Positions 7,578 through 16,025 of a stretch of 64,000 nucleotides of DNA are shown here, in pieces. The notes beneath the pieces are model-generated. The model did no database searches. It saw nothing but the letters and a program-made list of their open reading frames with translations, and was not told the origin of the DNA. The translations under genes were made by a program, and so were the position numbers. The DNA comes from Allobosea sp. BK604 (GTDB lineage Bacteria > Pseudomonadota > Alphaproteobacteria > Rhizobiales > Beijerinckiaceae): contig NZ_SLZF01000003.1 of the NCBI RefSeq assembly GCF_004341515.1, positions 310,001 through 374,000 of the forward strand, written 5' to 3'. Positions within the stretch are counted from its first letter, which is position 1; each line of letters begins with the position of its first letter.

Positions 7578-8201
7578 ATGCTGACCTTTTATCATGCCCC
7601 GCGATCCCGTTCCTTCAGCATCTTCTGGCTGCTGGAGGAGCTTGGCGAGCCCTACACGATCGAGCTGGTCGACATCCGGGCCGAGGCCGGCGTGCCGGAA
7701 TCCTACCGTGCGATCCAGCCCCATAAGAAGGTGCCGGCCATCGTCCATGACGGCACGACCGTCACCGAGCGCGCCGCGATCTCGCTCTATCTCGCGGATG
7801 CCTTCCCAGAGTCCGACCTCGCCCCCGCGCTCGGCGATCCGATGCGAGCCGCCTACCTCACCGCACTCGTCTACACCGACGCCGTGCTCGACCCGATCAT
7901 CGCGACCAAGGCGCTCGACATCTCCTACAAGCCGGGCGACGTCTCCTTCGGTTCGCTGGCCGATGCCGTCGCCAATCTGGAGAAGCGGCTCGGCGCCCAG
8001 GACTACGCCGCGGGCGACCGCTTCACCGCAGCCGACACTCAGCTCGGAAGCGCCCTCCATTACGGCATCAACATCTTCGGCGCGCTGCCGCGCCTCCCCG
8101 TCTTCCAGGCCTATCTGCACCCGCTGCTGGCACGTCCCGCCCTGCAGCAATGCATGCAGAAGGACGAGGCCCTGGCCACTCAGGGCTCCTTGAAGCCGTA
8201 A
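7578..8201 (+). CDS. Glutathione S-transferase family protein
   Basis: The 207-residue protein has an N-terminal thioredoxin-like half (YHAPRSRSFSIFWLLEEL, then NPHKK-like QPHKKVPAIV with the cis-proline, and TERAAISLYLAD) and an all-helical C-terminal half with the N-capping segment FTAADTQLGSAL. These are the family hallmarks. It conjugates or reduces electrophiles with glutathione in the cytoplasm. The ribosome site AGGAGA precedes the start. Its 3' end overlaps the 3' end of the cyanase gene by 22 bases, tail to tail. It shares its upstream region with the phosphatase gene, which is divergent. Confidence 0.93.
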   Translation: MLTFYHAPRSRSFSIFWLLEELGEPYTIELVDIRAEAGVPESYRAIQPHKKVPAIVHDGTTVTERAAISLYLADAFPESDLAPALGDPMRAAYLTALVYTDAVLDPIIATKALDISYKPGDVSFGSLADAVANLEKRLGAQDYAAGDRFTAADTQLGSALHYGINIFGALPRLPVFQAYLHPLLARPALQQCMQKDEALATQGSLKP

Positions 8202-8668
8202 TCCGGGATGCCCTGCTCGTTGCCGTAGTATTTGTAGGGCAGGAACTTGCCGGACATGCTGATCCTGACCCGGTCGCCTTTCGGGTTGGGCTCGCGCTCG
8301 AACTCGATGTTGAAATCGATCGCCGACATGATGCCGTCGCCGAATTCCTCCTCGATCAGCGCCTTCCAGGCCGGGCCATTGACCATCACCATCTCGTAGA
8401 AACGGTAGATCAGCGGGTCGGTCGGCGGCATCGGCGTGCCGGTGCCACGATAGGGCACCTCGTTGAGCATGCGCTTTTCCATCTCTGAGAGCCCGAACAG
8501 CGCCGCCGCCTTCTCGGCCAGCGGCTTGACCAGCCTCATCTGGCCGAGCAGCGCGCCCACCACGAGAACCTCGGACATGCCGCCGATCTCGTCGGTAATG
8601 TATCTCCAGCTCCAGCCCTTCTCGCGCTTGATGTCGAGGATCTTTTCGGTGAGCTCTTCGCGCTTCAT
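8180..8668 (-). CDS. cynS: Cyanate hydratase (cyanase)
   Basis: The 162-residue protein aligns along its length with E. coli CynS. The catalytic triad is visible at Arg89 and Glu92 (YRFYEM) and Ser115 (DGIMSAIDF), each exactly 7 residues before the E. coli positions 96, 99 and 122. The N-terminal helical domain carries MSEVLVVGALLGQ. The enzyme converts cyanate plus bicarbonate to ammonia and carbon dioxide, as a decamer. The start at 8668, after GAGAAGG, gives the family length. No cynR, cynT or cyanate transporter gene is adjacent, so this is a stand-alone detoxification or nitrogen-supply gene. Confidence 0.96.
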   Translation of the reverse strand: MKREELTEKILDIKREKGWSWRYITDEIGGMSEVLVVGALLGQMRLVKPLAEKAAALFGLSEMEKRMLNEVPYRGTGTPMPPTDPLIYRFYEMVMVNGPAWKALIEEEFGDGIMSAIDFNIEFEREPNPKGDRVRISMSGKFLPYKYYGNEQGIPDYGFKEP

Positions 8669-8862
8669 CCAGCCTTCTCCCTGTCCGTGACACGGCAGGG
8701 GCACGCAAGGATCGGGCCGGCCGAAAAAATGCCCGCGAATTTCTGAAAACGCGGCAGGATCATCTTAACGTTACGGTGAGTTAGGACCACAGACGTAAGG
8801 CATTTGAAGTATTTTCGGCGCCATTCACGAGGCCACCAAGCCACGCGGAAAATCCAGCGCCG

Positions 8863-9231
8863 ATGAATGCCTACATTCCCCTGATCCTGTTCACGGTGCT
8901 GACCAATGCCGCCGCCCAGCTCATGCTGAAAAAGGGCATGACCGGCATCGGCCAGTTCGACATCCAGGGCGACGGCATCTTCTGGACGGTGCTGCGCGTC
9001 GTCTTCAATCCTTTCGTCTTCGCGGGCCTGTGCACCTTCGTCATCAGCATGGCCTCGCACCTGATCGTGCTCTCCAAGGTGCAGATCAGCTACGCCTATC
9101 CGTTCCTGAGCCTCGCCTATGTCGTGGTCGCGGCCTACGCCTATTTCGTCTTCAACGAGGATCTGACCGCCGCACGTATCGCCGGCATCGGGCTGATCGT
9201 CGTCGGCACCATCTTCATCGCCCAGAGCTGA
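8863..9231 (+). CDS. SMR/DMT-type four-span membrane protein, probable lipid-linked sugar flippase subunit
   Basis: The 122-residue protein has four membrane spans (about 3-20, 42-64, 72-92, 98-120) and the small multidrug resistance/EamA pattern (NAAAQLMLKKGM, AYPFLSLAYVVVAAYAYF). Half-size DMT proteins of this kind include ArnE, a flippase subunit for aminoarabinose-phosphoundecaprenol. The next genes encode a sugar epimerase and a class III aminotransferase, which suits moving an amino-sugar lipid across the inner membrane. A drug exporter is the alternative, though the neighbours argue against it. Confidence 0.8.
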   Translation: MNAYIPLILFTVLTNAAAQLMLKKGMTGIGQFDIQGDGIFWTVLRVVFNPFVFAGLCTFVISMASHLIVLSKVQISYAYPFLSLAYVVVAAYAYFVFNEDLTAARIAGIGLIVVGTIFIAQS

Positions 9232-9239
9232 GAGCTGCC

Positions 9240-9368
9240 ATGGACCTGATCGCCCGACTGATCCTCCGCCTCGCCACCCTGTTCCACATGCCGGTCGAGC
9301 GCAGCGACCTGCGCCCGGTGCGCGTCCCGGCTCGCAATTCTCGTCATCGCAGCGCGCCGCCGCGCTGA
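9240..9368 (+). CDS. Small basic protein of 42 residues
   Basis: The ATG at 9240 is 8 bases after the stop of the flippase gene and is preceded by GAGAGC. The product is arginine-rich with an amphipathic N-terminus (MDLIARLILRLATLFHM) and a basic tail. It sits inside the apparent operon and fills the space before the epimerase gene. It may be a real small protein of the complex or a chance frame; there is no family evidence. Confidence 0.35.
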   Translation: MDLIARLILRLATLFHMPVERSDLRPVRVPARNSRHRSAPPR

Positions 9369-9399
9369 TCCCTGCAACCGAACCAGCGGAAGACCGAGC

Positions 9400-10392
9400 A
9401 TGAAGCACATCATCATCGGTGGCGACGGATTCGTGGGCTCGCATCTGGCGGCCGATCTCGCCGCCATGGGCGAGGAGGTCCTCGTCGCCGACATACAGAA
9501 CAGCGGCCACGCCCACTACGCCAAGGTGCCGTTCCAGAAGATCGACGTCACCAGCCCCGAGAGCGTCGAGAGCATCGCGCTGACGCCGGACGATCTCGTC
9601 TACAACCTCTCGGCCAAGATGCTGTCGCCGATCGTGACGCGCAGGGAACGCCACGACTTCTTCTGGCCGGTGAACTATCACGGCACCGCCAACATCCTGA
9701 ACTGGATGGAGAAGAACGGCGCCAACAAGCTGGTACACTTCACCACCGACATGATCTACGGCCATTCGGTCACCGTCCCCCAGGACGAGACCCATCCGGC
9801 CAAGCCGCTCGGCGAATATGGCGAGAGCAAGCTCGCGACCGAGACGCTCTGCCAGACCTACCGCGACAAGGGCTTCCAGATCCCGATCTTCCGGCCGCGC
9901 CTGATCATCGGCCCGGGCCGCCTCGGCATCCTGGTCAAGCTCTTCCGGCTGATCGACATGAACCTGCCGGTGCCGATGATCGGCTCGGGCAAGAATCCCT
10001 ACCAGTTCATCTCGGTCTTCGATTGTGCCAGCGCCTGCGTCGCCGCTTGGAAGGCCGGCTTCCCGAACAGCGCCTATAATCTCGGCTCCGACGATCCGCC
10101 GCCGGTGAAGAAGCTGCTCGGCGACCTGATCCGGCATGCCGGCTCGAAATCGATCCTGCTGCCGACCCCCGCCCCGCTGGTCAAGCTCACGCTCGACACG
10201 CTCGACGCGATCAACCTGCCGATCATGGACCCCGAACAGTACCTGATCGCCGACGAGATCTGCATTCTCGACACCGGCAAGGCCAAGCGCGAGCTCGGCT
10301 GGACTCCGAAACACCGCGACGAGGACATGCTGCTCGCCGCCTACACCGAATATCGCAAGAGCAAGGACGAGCTGAGGAGCAAGGCCGCATGA
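9400..10392 (+). CDS. NAD-dependent sugar epimerase/dehydratase (extended SDR)
   Basis: The 330-residue protein begins with the Rossmann fingerprint GGDGFVGSHLA and has the catalytic Tyr-Lys pair in EYGESKLATE, with an upstream Thr/Ser in FTTDMIYG, as expected of extended short-chain dehydrogenases acting on nucleotide or lipid sugars. The C-terminal half (YNLGSDDPPPVKKLL) is the sugar-binding domain. The stop overlaps the aminotransferase start by 4 bases, so the two act in one pathway. An epimerase or ketosugar-forming enzyme that feeds the aminotransferase is the likeliest role. The exact substrate cannot be read. Confidence 0.88.
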   Translation: MKHIIIGGDGFVGSHLAADLAAMGEEVLVADIQNSGHAHYAKVPFQKIDVTSPESVESIALTPDDLVYNLSAKMLSPIVTRRERHDFFWPVNYHGTANILNWMEKNGANKLVHFTTDMIYGHSVTVPQDETHPAKPLGEYGESKLATETLCQTYRDKGFQIPIFRPRLIIGPGRLGILVKLFRLIDMNLPVPMIGSGKNPYQFISVFDCASACVAAWKAGFPNSAYNLGSDDPPPVKKLLGDLIRHAGSKSILLPTPAPLVKLTLDTLDAINLPIMDPEQYLIADEICILDTGKAKRELGWTPKHRDEDMLLAAYTEYRKSKDELRSKAA

Positions 10393-11828
10393 GCATGCCC
10401 GCTTTCAAGAACGACGTAGCCCCGGCCCGCCCGAAGCTGATCAGCGTCGAGGAAGCCAAGCAGCTCGATGCCGGCACGGTGCGCGATCTCTTCGCCGCCC
10501 ATATCAACCCGGGCCAGCTCCATTTCCTCAAGCTCCTCGGCTTCGACAGGATCATCGTCGATCGCGCCGAGGGCATGCATTACATCACCCGCGACGGCCG
10601 CAAGATCCTCGATTTCTTCGGCGGCTTCTGCTCGGTCGCCTTCGGCCATAACCATCCGCGCATCGTCGCGGCCCGGCAGAAATTCCAGGACGAGCAGCGC
10701 CATGAGATCTGCATGGCCTTCATGTCGCAATATGCGGCCGCGCTCGCCAAGAACCTCGCCGAAATCGCGCCCGGCGATCTCGACATGGTCTTCCTCGGCT
10801 CGACCGGCTCGGAGGCCATGGAGGCTGCGCTGAAGGTCGCCGAGCAGGTCCAGGGCCCGGCCCGCTCCAAGATCCTGCACGCCGCGAACTCGTTCCACGG
10901 CAAGACCAAGGGCGTGCTCTCGGTCACGGATTCGACCCTCTACCAGTCGCAGTTCAAGCTGGTCGAGAACCGGGTCAAGGTGCCCTTCGGCGACATCGAC
11001 GCCGTGCGCAAGGCGCTCGAAGCCGACCGCTCGATCGGCATCGTCGTGATGGAGACGATCCAGGGCGGCGGCGGCATCGTCGAAGCGCCGCTCGGCTTCT
11101 GGCGCGAGCTGCGCGCTCTCTGCGACAGACACGACGTGCTCTGGATCGCCGACGAGGTGCAGTGCGGGCTCGGCCGCACCGGCCAGTTCTTCGCCTTCGA
11201 GCGTGACGGCGTCGTGCCCGACGTCACCGCGCTCGCCAAGGCGCTCGGCGGCTCCAAGGCCGCGGTCGGCGCCATGATCGCGCGCCGCGACATCTACATG
11301 AAGGCCTATGGCAAGCCGAAGAGCGCGCTGATCCATGCGCAGGCGACCTTCGGCGGCATGGGCGAGGCCTGCATCAGCGCCATCGAGGGCCTCAATGTCC
11401 TCTATGACGAGGACCTGATGGGCAATGCCCTCCGCCAGGGCGATTACCTGATCGAGCGGCTCAACCAGCTGCGCGCCAAGCACCCGACACTGCTCAAGGA
11501 GATCCGCGGCCGCGGCCTGATGATCGGCGTCGAGTTCCAGGACATCAGCGAGACCATGCCCTTCGGCCTGAAGCACATGGTCGCGCTGCTCGACGACAAG
11601 CTGAAGGGCTCGCTCTGCGGCTTCGTCGGCGCCCTCCTGCTGAAGGATTACGACGTGCTCGTCGCCTTCACCGAATACAACCGCAACGTCATCCGGCTCG
11701 AGCCGCCGCTGATCGCGACTCGTGAGGATTGCGACACCTTCCTCAACGCGCTCGACGACCTGCTCTCACGTGGCATCACCCGCATCGTGACGGACTACCT
11801 GCGCAAGGTCGCGACGGCGAAGGGCTGA
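10389..11828 (+). CDS. Class III (PLP) aminotransferase
   Basis: The 479-residue protein shows the class III pattern: STGSEAMEAALKVA for the phosphate-binding loop, NSFHGKTKGVLSVT, WIADEVQCGLGRTG with the Asp that contacts the PLP ring, and ALAKALGG with the PLP-binding Lys. The N-terminus (residues 1-50) is longer than usual. In a context with a sugar epimerase and a flippase it could put an amino group on a keto sugar; ornithine- or acetylornithine-type activity is the conservative alternative. The terminator at 11861 ends this transcript. Confidence 0.88.
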   Translation: MSMPAFKNDVAPARPKLISVEEAKQLDAGTVRDLFAAHINPGQLHFLKLLGFDRIIVDRAEGMHYITRDGRKILDFFGGFCSVAFGHNHPRIVAARQKFQDEQRHEICMAFMSQYAAALAKNLAEIAPGDLDMVFLGSTGSEAMEAALKVAEQVQGPARSKILHAANSFHGKTKGVLSVTDSTLYQSQFKLVENRVKVPFGDIDAVRKALEADRSIGIVVMETIQGGGGIVEAPLGFWRELRALCDRHDVLWIADEVQCGLGRTGQFFAFERDGVVPDVTALAKALGGSKAAVGAMIARRDIYMKAYGKPKSALIHAQATFGGMGEACISAIEGLNVLYDEDLMGNALRQGDYLIERLNQLRAKHPTLLKEIRGRGLMIGVEFQDISETMPFGLKHMVALLDDKLKGSLCGFVGALLLKDYDVLVAFTEYNRNVIRLEPPLIATREDCDTFLNALDDLLSRGITRIVTDYLRKVATAKG

Positions 11829-11860
11829 GACGACGCCGCAATGCATATCGCGCTTGGGAA

Positions 11861-11885
11861 GGGCGGCCGCAGGGCCGCCCTTTTT
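11861..11885 (+). terminator. Rho-independent terminator of the epimerase-aminotransferase operon
   Basis: GGGCGGCC and GGCCGCCC pair around GCAG and are followed directly by TTTTT. It stands 33 bases after the aminotransferase stop. The rest of the 329-bp gap up to 12157 shows no further gene that I can support. Confidence 0.85.
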
Positions 11886-12157
11886 CGTTGACGTGGATCG
11901 CCCCCGGATCGGGCAGAGCTTGACACCACGGCGCGAGGGGCCAACTTAACAGGGTGAACACGCATGGCACCCAGATAATCCGGATCCATCCGATCGCGGA
12001 ATTTTAGCCCCTGACCCGGCGACCCGCGTCCCGGTCAGGGATGCGTCGATGTTGCAGCCGCTGCGCTGCCTTCGCCGGTCGTTCGTTCACTCCCCGCTTC
12101 GATAGTCCCCCGCGGCCCTGCGCCGATCGCGCCGCCGCGTCATCACAGGTTTCAGAC

Positions 12158-12598
12158 ATGACCACAACCACCCCTCACAGGAACAACCGCAAGCCGAAGA
12201 TCGTCGTCGGCGCGACCGATCACGAGCGCTTGAGTGCGCTGGCCGCGTCCATTCAGGACCGCATGCCGGAGCTCGCCGACGAGCTTCAGGCCGAGATGGA
12301 GCGAGCGAAAGTCGTCGCCGAGCGCCAGGTGCCGGCGAACGTCGTTCGCATGGGCTCCTTCGTCAGCTTTGAGTCGGATGCTGCCCCGACGCGCCGCGTC
12401 CAGCTCGTCTTCCCCGGCGAAGCTGATATCGCAGCCGGGCGCGTCTCGGTGCTGACCCCGATCGGCACCGCGCTCATCGGCCTGTCGCCCGGACAATCGA
12501 TCGCCTGGACGGCACGCGATGGCCGTCAGCACAGGCTGACCGTCCTGAACGTCGAACAGGCTGTTCCCGAGGCAGTGGCTCCGAAGGAAGCGGGCTGA
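12158..12598 (+). CDS. Rnk-like nucleoside diphosphate kinase regulator / GreA-type C-terminal domain protein
   Basis: The 146-residue protein has an N-terminal helical part (DHERLSALAASIQDRM) and a C-terminal FKBP-like GreA/GreB fold (FVSFESDA, VQLVFPGEADIAAGRVSVLTP, GTALIGLSPGQSIAW). This is the order found in Rnk, which binds RNA polymerase near the secondary channel. The start at 12158 follows AGG. A longer frame upstream exists but lacks family support. The gene ends 2 bases before the stop of the oppositely oriented oxidase gene. Confidence 0.85.
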   Translation: MTTTTPHRNNRKPKIVVGATDHERLSALAASIQDRMPELADELQAEMERAKVVAERQVPANVVRMGSFVSFESDAAPTRRVQLVFPGEADIAAGRVSVLTPIGTALIGLSPGQSIAWTARDGRQHRLTVLNVEQAVPEAVAPKEAG

Positions 12599-12600
12599 TC

Positions 12601-13914
12601 TCAGCCCCCCGTGACCCTTCGCCAGAAGCCGGATGAGAAGCCCGGGTCGACATGCCCTGCGAACTCCCGCCAATGCGGGAACGACGCCTCGAAGGTCGCC
12701 GGCGACATGCGCGCGTCCTTGTAGGGATTGACCCGCCCGCCGGCTGAAAGCGCGATGCGATCGAGCTCGTCGAGCAGCCGCAGCGTGCGCTCGCCGCGAT
12801 GCGGAAAATCGAGCGTCAGCGTCGCACCCGCGATCGGGAAGGACATCATGCCGGGCGACGGTACCTCGCCGAAGATTTTCAGCACGGTCAGGAACGAAGC
12901 CTCGCCAGCCGCGAGCGTGCGCCGGAGCATCGCCTCCACCGCCTCGCGCGCCTGCGCCATCGGTACCGCGCACTGGAACTGGCGCAGGCCCTTGGGCCCG
13001 TAGGCCCTGTTCCAATTGCTGACCCGGTCGAGCGGATAGAAGAATGGCCGGTAGGGGATGCGCCGCGGCTCCGGCGTGCTCGGCTGCGCCGCCCGGTAGA
13101 GCATGTTGAAACCGCGCAAAGTCAGCCGGTTGATCAGCGGGAAGGGCGGCTTGATCGGAAACGGCAGCGGATGCGGCGCGCGCTCCTGCGGCAGATCCGA
13201 GGCCGAGGCATGATTGGCCCGGAAAAACACGCCGCGCCCGAAGCGCGGCCCATCCGCGAGTGAATCGACCCAGGCCACCGTATAGTCATGCGTCGCGTCG
13301 GATTCGGCCGCGATCTCGAAGAAGCGGTCGAGCCCTTCGAAATGGATCGCCTCCTGGCGCATCTCGGCGGAGGGAACGCGCAACAATTGCAGGGTCACCT
13401 GGGTGATCAGCCCGGTCAGGCCGAACCCGCCGATCGTCGCGGTAAAGAACGGGCAGTTCATATCCGGCCCGCAGGTCAGCCGGCTGCCATCCGATCGCAC
13501 CAGCTCGAAGGCGCGGACATGGCGCCCGAACGTCCCCTGGCGATGATGGTTCTTGCCGTGGACGTCATTGGCGAGCGCCCCCGCGATCGTGACGAAGGCT
13601 GTGCCCGGCGTCACCGGCAGGAACCAGCCATGCGGCACGACATGGTTCAGGATCGTGTCGAGCAGGACCCCGGCCTCGCAGGTGATGAGCCCGCTCTCGC
13701 GATCGAAGGCGAGGATCTGGCCGAGCTGGCGCGCCGCGATCAGCACACCGCCATCGTTCAGGCAGGAATCGCCGTAGGAGCGGCCATTGCCATAGGCGAG
13801 CGCGGGCTTGCGGAACGCCTCGGGAGCAGCGCTCCAGACCTCCGGCCCGACGATCTCGCTGTCCCGGGCAGTGAGCCCGCCCCAGGATCGATAATCCTTC
13901 AGCTCGTCTCTCAC
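12601..13914 (-). CDS. FAD-dependent oxidase, DprE1-like
   Basis: The 437-residue protein has the PCMH-type FAD domain: GNGRSYGDSCLNDGG for the flavin pyrophosphate and ALANDVHGKNHHRQGTFG, a segment very close to the one in mycobacterial DprE1. DprE1 oxidises decaprenyl-phosphoryl ribose at C2. At the position I would align with the DprE1 active-site Cys (near FPIAGATLTLDFP) there is no Cys. Its start overlaps the upstream UbiA gene by 4 bases. A polyprenyl-phospho-ribose oxidase or an alditol-type oxidase is likely; the former fits the partner gene. Confidence 0.85.
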   Translation of the reverse strand: MRDELKDYRSWGGLTARDSEIVGPEVWSAAPEAFRKPALAYGNGRSYGDSCLNDGGVLIAARQLGQILAFDRESGLITCEAGVLLDTILNHVVPHGWFLPVTPGTAFVTIAGALANDVHGKNHHRQGTFGRHVRAFELVRSDGSRLTCGPDMNCPFFTATIGGFGLTGLITQVTLQLLRVPSAEMRQEAIHFEGLDRFFEIAAESDATHDYTVAWVDSLADGPRFGRGVFFRANHASASDLPQERAPHPLPFPIKPPFPLINRLTLRGFNMLYRAAQPSTPEPRRIPYRPFFYPLDRVSNWNRAYGPKGLRQFQCAVPMAQAREAVEAMLRRTLAAGEASFLTVLKIFGEVPSPGMMSFPIAGATLTLDFPHRGERTLRLLDELDRIALSAGGRVNPYKDARMSPATFEASFPHWREFAGHVDPGFSSGFWRRVTGG

Positions 13915-14819
13915 GGAATGACCGTCGCCGCGACCATGATCAGCACGACGGTGGCCCCCATCAGCTGGCTGCGCCAGTCGCGGATCATGAAGACCAGCGG
14001 ATCATCGGGCATCTGGCCGCGCCGGGCCAGGAACCAGACGCGGGCCATCTGGTAAAGGATAATCGGGCAGATCAGCCAGATGATCTCGGGATGACGATAA
14101 AGCTCCTTCACCGCGGCGCTGTCGACATAGAGCGCCATGATCAGCGCGCAGGTGCAGCCCGAGGCCATGCCGAGCTGCGATAGCGCCTCGATATCCTCGG
14201 CGTGGTAGCCACGCCCGGCCTTCTTCAGGCCGGATTGGTCCTGCGTGATCCGGAGTTCGGCATAACGCTTCACCAGGGCGAGGCTGAGGAACAGGAACAT
14301 CGAGAAGGCGAGCAGCCAGGACGAGATCGGGATCGCGGCGGCAGCGTTGCCCGCGAGGATGCGCAGGGTGTGCAGCGCGGCCAGCCCGAGCACATCGACG
14401 AGCAGCTTGCGCTTGAGGAAGAAGAGATAGAGCAGCGCCAGCACCAGATAGGCCGAGAGCGCCGTCAGGAACAGGCGCGGCTGCGGCACGAGCGCGGTCA
14501 GGGCGAAGGCGACGATCAGCAGCAGCGGGACCGCCGCATAGGCCTGGGCCTGTGTGATCTCGCCGGCCGCGAGCGGGCGCTTGCACTTGGTCGGGTGACG
14601 CCGATCGGCCTCGACATCGACGATATCGTTGAGCAGGTAGATCGCCGATGCGAGCAGGCTGAAGGCGACGAAGGCAACGACGCCGTGGCCGAGCGCCGCA
14701 AGATCGAACACATCATGGTTGAGCAGGATCGGCACGAAGACGAGCCCGTTCTTGAGCCAGTGATGCGGGCGCATCGCTCGGATCATTGCTGGGATAGGCA
14801 TCTTGATGTCTCTGCTCAC
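13911..14819 (-). CDS. UbiA-family prenyltransferase, decaprenyl-phosphate phosphoribosyltransferase type
   Basis: The 302-residue integral membrane protein has eight or nine spans. Its first loop carries the UbiA Asp-rich motif (YLLNDIVDVEADRRHPTK) and its opening (IRAMRPHHWLKNGLVFVPIL) is that of the Rv3806c/NoeC group, which transfers phosphoribose from PRPP to polyprenyl phosphate. A second Asp-rich site is less clear (EDIEALSQLG). The start at 14819 is a GTG; ATG 14801 is an alternative. It is translationally coupled to the DprE1-like oxidase, the usual partner in arabinose-donor synthesis. Confidence 0.87.
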   Translation of the reverse strand: MSRDIKMPIPAMIRAMRPHHWLKNGLVFVPILLNHDVFDLAALGHGVVAFVAFSLLASAIYLLNDIVDVEADRRHPTKCKRPLAAGEITQAQAYAAVPLLLIVAFALTALVPQPRLFLTALSAYLVLALLYLFFLKRKLLVDVLGLAALHTLRILAGNAAAAIPISSWLLAFSMFLFLSLALVKRYAELRITQDQSGLKKAGRGYHAEDIEALSQLGMASGCTCALIMALYVDSAAVKELYRHPEIIWLICPIILYQMARVWFLARRGQMPDDPLVFMIRDWRSQLMGATVVLIMVAATVIP

Positions 14820-15132
14820 CTTGGACAGGCATCGTGACCGACCGCCATTGTGCGATCCCGGCCATCGATGGGCGAACTACATTGCTTCAGTGCCCCTCCT
14901 TATCGGCGTGAAGTCCTAAATCCGGGTGGATGACGTAACGTCCACCTCGTGATTTGCTCGCCATGATTAACACGTGCCTGCCGCAGCAATCGGAAATCCG
15001 GGGGCTGGGGATCATGGAGTTGCAACGATCGCGTGAACCGAAGTTCGCAATTCTGGCGCGGCGCGCTTGCAAAGCGCGCGGCGTCATCGGATCGTTATGC
15101 GCAACGCGATGATTTGCGGCATAGCTGCCGAT

Positions 15133-15909
15133 ATGGCTCAGACGATCTCCTTCAAGGCATCAGACAACACGATGGCTACGCCGGCCGAGACCGCAGCGGC
15201 GAACCGCGAACGGCTCGTCATCGTCGAGGATGATCCGGTCACGCGCGCCATGATCGCCGGCTATTTCACCGACCAGGGCTTCAGGGTCGAGGAAGCCGAG
15301 ACGCTGGCGGAAGCGCGCCGCGTCGTACGCAAGTTCAAGCCGGAGCTGATCTTCCTCGACGTGGTCCTGCCGGATGGCGATGGCTTCGAGCTCGCCAAGG
15401 AGCTGCAGGGCTTTTCGGATGCCGGCATCATCTTCGTGACGCGGCGCGATACCGATATCGATCGCATCGTCGGCCTCGAGCTCGCCGGCGACCACTATGT
15501 CACCAAGCCTGTCAACCTGCGCGATCTCCTCGCCCGGACGCGCTCGCTGCTGCGGCGGCGCAAGATCGAGCGCGAGACGGCGCGGCGCAGCACCACGGTC
15601 ACCTTCGGGCCGTTCATGATCGACCTGCTGCGGCGCGAGCTCGCCACGATCAACGGCGACCCCATCCGCCTGACCCGCGGCGAATTCGATCTCCTGGCCG
15701 CATTGGTCGACAGCAATGGCCGGCCCCTGAGCCGCGACTACCTGATCGAGGTGGTCAGCAACCGCCATAGCGAGGTCGACGCCCGGACGGTCGATGCGCT
15801 GGTGGCGCGGCTCCGGCGCAAACTGCTCGGCGCCAGCGAGCCGGGCGTGATCGCGACGGTCAGCGGCATCGGCTACAAGCTCGGCATCGCCGCCGAACGC
15901 AACGCGTAA
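15133..15909 (+). CDS. OmpR-family response regulator
   Basis: The receiver domain shows the acidic pair in VIVEDDPVT, the phospho-acceptor Asp in IFLDVVLPDGDG and the conserved Lys in HYVTKPVNL. The C-terminal winged helix (LTRGEFDLLAALV, VDALVARLRRKLL, VSGIGYKLG) is OmpR type and close to TorR. The start is uncertain; 15133 is used, with 15172 also possible and 15067 less likely, since no good ribosome site is visible. The convergent hybrid kinase gene, 114 bases away, is the likely partner. Confidence 0.9.
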   Translation: MAQTISFKASDNTMATPAETAAANRERLVIVEDDPVTRAMIAGYFTDQGFRVEEAETLAEARRVVRKFKPELIFLDVVLPDGDGFELAKELQGFSDAGIIFVTRRDTDIDRIVGLELAGDHYVTKPVNLRDLLARTRSLLRRRKIERETARRSTTVTFGPFMIDLLRRELATINGDPIRLTRGEFDLLAALVDSNGRPLSRDYLIEVVSNRHSEVDARTVDALVARLRRKLLGASEPGVIATVSGIGYKLGIAAERNA

Positions 15910-15921
15910 ACTGGCTCGGGT

Positions 15922-16025
15922 TAGAGCATTTTCGAGCGAAGTGGATACCGGTTCGCGTGAAGAAAATGCGTCAAAACAAATAGATAGAGAATTTTCGCGA
16001 TTCGGAGAAACGCGGAAATGCTCTA
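15922..16025. repeat. 104-bp interspersed repeat with terminal inverted ends
   Basis: The element starts TAGAGCATTT and ends AAATGCTCTA. Inside, GTGGATACCGGTTCGCGTGA and AAAATGCGTCAAAACAA are the motifs I recall from repeats scattered in rhizobial intergenic regions. It fills the convergent space between the response regulator and the kinase, and its last three bases supply the stop codon of the kinase gene. It probably forms a long hairpin that could serve as a two-way transcript end. Confidence 0.8.
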
